A DNA stretch of 64,000 nt from Rhodobiaceae bacterium. GTDB taxonomy: Bacteria > Pseudomonadota > Alphaproteobacteria > Rhizobiales > Tepidamorphaceae. Below are positions 61,343-64,000 of this stretch, in pieces. The notes under the pieces are model-generated. The model was not told the DNA's origin. It ran no database searches and worked only from the letters and a program-made list of their open reading frames with translations. Position 1 is the stretch's first letter. Every line of letters starts with the position of its first letter. The stretch spans positions 531,271 to 595,270 of the forward strand of contig JACKJR010000002.1 of the NCBI GenBank assembly GCA_020637855.1, read 5' to 3'. Position numbers and translations under genes: made by a program.

Positions 61343-63055
61343 GTGACCACGGCAAGCGCAATCGCATTCCTGCAGCCAGGTATCCAGCCCGGCCTCAAGG
61401 CACGTTCAGGCGGTGAAACCGGCGAAAACCCGTTCGCAGCCCTGCTCGCTTCCCTTGGCATCGAAGCCGGTCCCGAAGGCACGGCTGCTGCCGCAGGCGC
61501 GGCGACGGCCGCAACGGCCGGTGCAAATGCGTCTGCCACGGCTGAGGCGCCCGCCATTGCGCTTCCCGCACCGCTGCAACTTCTCAAGGACATTGGCGAA
61601 GCACTCGCCAAGGCGCTGGAAGAGGGAACCGATCTGCCGGAATTCGATCAGTTGCCGCCGGAGTTCCAGGCGCTGCTGGCGCAATTCGCACAGCTTCCCG
61701 ATGATCTGCACCAATCCCTTGAAGCGCTGATCGGCACGGATGCCGTTGCAGCCCTCGATGAACTGGCCGCAGGCGCGGACGAGATCGCAGCCTCCGCACC
61801 GCGCTCCTCCATTCCCGGTGAACCAGCCCGGCCGGGCGAAAAGCCGGATGCGGGCAATACAGCCGGCACAGATACCGGCAGCGCATCGGCCCGGCACAAT
61901 GCCGCCGCTCCGCAAGCGGCGGCCTCCGAAACCGTGCCAGTTGAAACGGCCCCGATTGCAGCCGCCCCTGACGCGGCCACGCCTGCCCGCAGCGCGAATG
62001 CGGCAACGACCCCGCATGCACCAGTTGCCGGTCTTTCGGCACCGCAGGCTTCGGATATTGCAGCATCCGCTGCTTCGCAGATCGCCATTGCAGACGATAC
62101 GGCGCCGGACGCCAGCGCACAGGCCGGTGGCGAGGTAACGGATGGCGAGGCCGATGCCCAACCAGCTGCCGTCAAGGCGTCCGCCAAATCTGCTGCACCT
62201 GCCACACAGGCAACAGCCGCAGCTGTGGTCAACGCTGCAACGCCTTCGCGTGTTCAGCAGCAAACGTCCAGCGCGGCGGCAAATGCCGATTCCCCGTCGA
62301 GCGAGGACGCAGCGCGCGCGCAAACCGCGGCACGCGACACAACCCGCAAGGGTCTTCGCGGGCTGCTCGAAACCCTTGCCGCCGGCCCGCAGGCAAATGC
62401 CGACGCCACGAACACCGCGCCACGCGCCCATGCTCCGCAGGCTCTCGCCGCCGCGATTCAGTCCGCTGTTTCCGCGCGCACGGGCAGTACCCCTTCGGCA
62501 AAAGGCGCACCGTCTGCCGATCTTCCCGGCGTGACGGCAACCCAAAGCGACCCCATCCTTCTGACCGCGGACCGTCCCGGTCAGGCCGCATTCACAAGCA
62601 GCCCCGCCCGCAGTGTAACGGTTCCCGCCTACGGATCCTCCCTGCCGGTGTCGCAGCTTGCGGTGACCATCTCCTCTCAGGCGCGCGCCGGCACGCGGCA
62701 TTTCGACATCCGCCTCGACCCCCCCGAAATGGGTCGTATCGATGTACGCCTCGAAATGAACCGCGACGGCGTCCTGAGTGCCCAGCTCACCGTCGACCGG
62801 CCGGAAACCTATGACGCGCTGAACCGCGACGCCCGCCATCTGGAACGCATGCTGCAACAATCCGGCATGAAGCTTGACGGCAGTTCCATCCAATTCTCGC
62901 TGCGAGATGGCGGCGGTTCGGGCAACGGCCAGGCATTCGAAGGCCAGTCCGGCGGCGGAGCCGGTCCGGCACCGGTCACCGAAGCCGAAACAGACGCTCC
63001 CGCACCGGCCTATGCCCGCATTCCGTCCAGTGCGCTGGTCGATATTGAGGTTTGA
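61343..63055 (+). CDS. Flagellar hook-length control protein FliK-like
   Basis: 570 residues from a GTG start. About 400 residues are Ala/Thr/Pro-rich and low-complexity, as in FliK rulers. The C-terminal domain is FliK-type: VSQLAVTISSQARAGTRHFDIRLDPPEMGRIDVRLEMNRDGVLSAQLTVDRPETYDALNRDARHLERMLQQSG. It measures hook length and switches export specificity. flgD follows by 36 bp, the order seen in alphaproteobacterial flagellar clusters. Confidence 0.88.
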   Translation: MTTASAIAFLQPGIQPGLKARSGGETGENPFAALLASLGIEAGPEGTAAAAGAATAATAGANASATAEAPAIALPAPLQLLKDIGEALAKALEEGTDLPEFDQLPPEFQALLAQFAQLPDDLHQSLEALIGTDAVAALDELAAGADEIAASAPRSSIPGEPARPGEKPDAGNTAGTDTGSASARHNAAAPQAAASETVPVETAPIAAAPDAATPARSANAATTPHAPVAGLSAPQASDIAASAASQIAIADDTAPDASAQAGGEVTDGEADAQPAAVKASAKSAAPATQATAAAVVNAATPSRVQQQTSSAAANADSPSSEDAARAQTAARDTTRKGLRGLLETLAAGPQANADATNTAPRAHAPQALAAAIQSAVSARTGSTPSAKGAPSADLPGVTATQSDPILLTADRPGQAAFTSSPARSVTVPAYGSSLPVSQLAVTISSQARAGTRHFDIRLDPPEMGRIDVRLEMNRDGVLSAQLTVDRPETYDALNRDARHLERMLQQSGMKLDGSSIQFSLRDGGGSGNGQAFEGQSGGGAGPAPVTEAETDAPAPAYARIPSSALVDIEV

Positions 63056-63091
63056 CGCGGCATCAGCGCCGCAAACCGGAGTTTTGTACCC

Positions 63092-63748
63092 ATGATCCTC
63101 GACGCCATCTCCAGTTCAGCCGGTACCAGCACCGCTGCCACCGACCGTGCCGGCATCGCGGACAATTTCGACACGTTCCTGCAGATCCTCACGACACAAC
63201 TTAAGAACCAGAATCCGCTGGAACCGCTCGACACCAACGAATTCACCGCCCAGCTCGTGCAGTTCTCGCAGGTCGAGCAGCAGATCAAGCAGAACGACAA
63301 TCTCGAAGCGATAGCCAAGCTTTCCGCCGCAACCGCAGCCACGAATGCCGTCGGATTCATCGGCAAGCGTGTCAGCGTCTCGACAGCGCAGGCAAGCCTG
63401 GCAAACGGCGGCGCCACCTGGCACTACGACGCCTCGGCTGCTTCCGATTCCGCCCTTTTCACGATCCGCGACTCCGGTGGCAGCATCGTGTGGACCGGCA
63501 CACAAAAAATAACCGAGGGCAAATCCGACTTCGCCTGGAATGGTCGCAATACCGATGGCGTCGAACAGCCAGCCGGTGACTACACGCTCACCATCGAAGC
63601 GACAGACAGCAATTCAAAGGCTGTTTCCATCGGCCTGTCAGCGGACACGGTAATTGACGGAGTGGATTTTTCCGGCGATGAGCCCCTGCTTATGGCCGGC
63701 AACTCAACGCTTTCCCTTGCCGACATCACACGCATCTACAGCCAGTGA
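63092..63748 (+). CDS. flgD: Flagellar hook cap (scaffolding) protein
   Basis: 218 residues. The N-terminal export/assembly motif FDTFLQILTTQLKNQNPLEPLDTNEFTAQLVQFSQVEQQI is the FlgD signature; the C-terminal part has the FLG/Ig-like region (ESDFAWNGRNTDGVEQPAGDYTLTIEATD). It caps the growing hook and is then discarded. Downstream of the FliK-like gene. Confidence 0.95.
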   Translation: MILDAISSSAGTSTAATDRAGIADNFDTFLQILTTQLKNQNPLEPLDTNEFTAQLVQFSQVEQQIKQNDNLEAIAKLSAATAATNAVGFIGKRVSVSTAQASLANGGATWHYDASAASDSALFTIRDSGGSIVWTGTQKITEGKSDFAWNGRNTDGVEQPAGDYTLTIEATDSNSKAVSIGLSADTVIDGVDFSGDEPLLMAGNSTLSLADITRIYSQ

Positions 63749-63919
63749 TCAGGCCCTGACCCACTGGCCTTGCGGCACCCTTTCCAGGCCTTAATAAATC
63801 TGAACAAAGTCTTGCACGGATTGATGAAAATCCGCTGCCTTGCTTTAGCCAAATTTTAAGCGAGATCGCCTAACCTGCTCCCACTGTATTTGTAGCGTAT
63901 GCGTATGTGTGGAGTTTCG

Positions 63920-64000
63920 ATGAGCGAGCTTTCTCGGCCAAGGGTCAGGTATGTGATCGGACCTGATGGCTCACCACTGACGATTGCTGACCTGCCTCCG
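63920..64000 (+). CDS. sciP: DUF1153 regulator SciP (CtrA inhibitor), 5' part only
   Basis: The window holds only the first 27 codons: MSELSRPRVRYVIGPDGSPL then TIADLPP. RVRYVIGPDGSPLTIADLPP is the invariant N-terminus of DUF1153, the small HTH protein that in Caulobacter binds CtrA and blocks CtrA-driven transcription. GGAG lies 6 bp before the ATG. Its position beside flagellar genes, a CtrA-controlled class, fits. The region 63749-63919 before it shows no perfect CtrA site. Confidence 0.85.
   Translation, partial: MSELSRPRVRYVIGPDGSPLTIADLPP

Noticed and set aside
61406..62893. 495-codon ORF opposite the FliK-like gene
   Set aside because: Gly/Arg/Cys-rich mirror of the Ala/Pro-rich linker; no independent evidence.
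63749..63919. CtrA site before sciP
   Set aside because: TTAA elements are present, but none has the N7 spacing to a second TTAA.

Overview
The window looks like a chromosomal segment of an alphaproteobacterium of the Hyphomicrobiales (rhizobial) type. It is GC-rich and gene-dense. Supporting signs are the petABC bc1 operon, a MatR/MatPQM-type malonate locus, an smo/mtlK-type polyol locus, alphaproteobacterial DUFs (DUF1153/SciP, DUF1285, DUF6111, DUF2852), a perfect CtrA consensus site and a good Pho box. No phage, insertion sequence, CRISPR array or rRNA was seen. One tRNA (Met, CAT) is present.

Layout. 0.2-3.6 kb: rplY-pth-ychF and two MaoC-fold genes. 3.6-6.2 kb: apt, a small membrane protein, mtnP, then a MazF/PemK-type toxin-antitoxin pair with its own strong promoter. 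6.2-8.9 kb: petABC (minus strand). 9.2-12.5 kb: trmL, a TetR regulator, a DUF2852 protein, hemF and a secreted protein. 12.5-15.3 kb: a minus-strand operon of DUF1285, NudL-like Nudix, DUF6111 and a CCA/poly(A) polymerase-type nucleotidyltransferase, its genes joined by tiny overlaps. 15.5-22.3 kb: a MoxR ATPase, DUF58, BatA/DUF4159 and large membrane protein cluster. 22.4-28.9 kb: GNAT, LysR, Nudix, a 58-codon ORF, a metallophosphoesterase, a YbaK-type deacylase and a CFA-synthase-like enzyme.

28.9-37.8 kb is a malonate uptake and use locus: the TRAP transporter matPQM, malonyl-CoA decarboxylase, malonyl-CoA synthetase, an SDR and an acyl-CoA dehydrogenase, divergent from a GntR regulator with a 12-bp palindrome between them. 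37.8-39.2 kb has a DUF1326/DUF2182 pair. 41-45.4 kb is a phnDCE1E2 ABC importer behind a Pho box, followed by a class IIA HAD protein. 45.5-51.4 kb has a Nudix gene behind a CtrA site, a D-threonine-aldolase-type enzyme, ferredoxin-NADP reductase, an M24 peptidase coupled to a diaminopropionate-lyase-like enzyme, and a hemerythrin. 51.5-59.4 kb is a polyol locus (LacI regulator, SBP, two permeases, ATPase, mannitol dehydrogenase, fructokinase). The window ends with tRNA-Met, mnmA, a FliK-like gene, flgD and the start of sciP.

The most unusual part is 39.3-40.95 kb. Three consecutive minus-strand genes encode small membrane proteins with a shared Gly-Ile-Glu-Gly...Ala-Gly-Glu-Pro...Asn-Ala-Asn basic C-terminal tail. 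Each is preceded, 21-25 bp before its start codon, by a copy of the same ~157-nt leader. Across the copies, blocks of 16-25 nt are identical while several stems change sequence yet keep pairing, and two of these pairings favour an RNA read from the gene strand. I recognise neither the leader nor the proteins. This is my best candidate for an undescribed system: a triplicated structured RNA leader driving modular tail-tagged membrane proteins.
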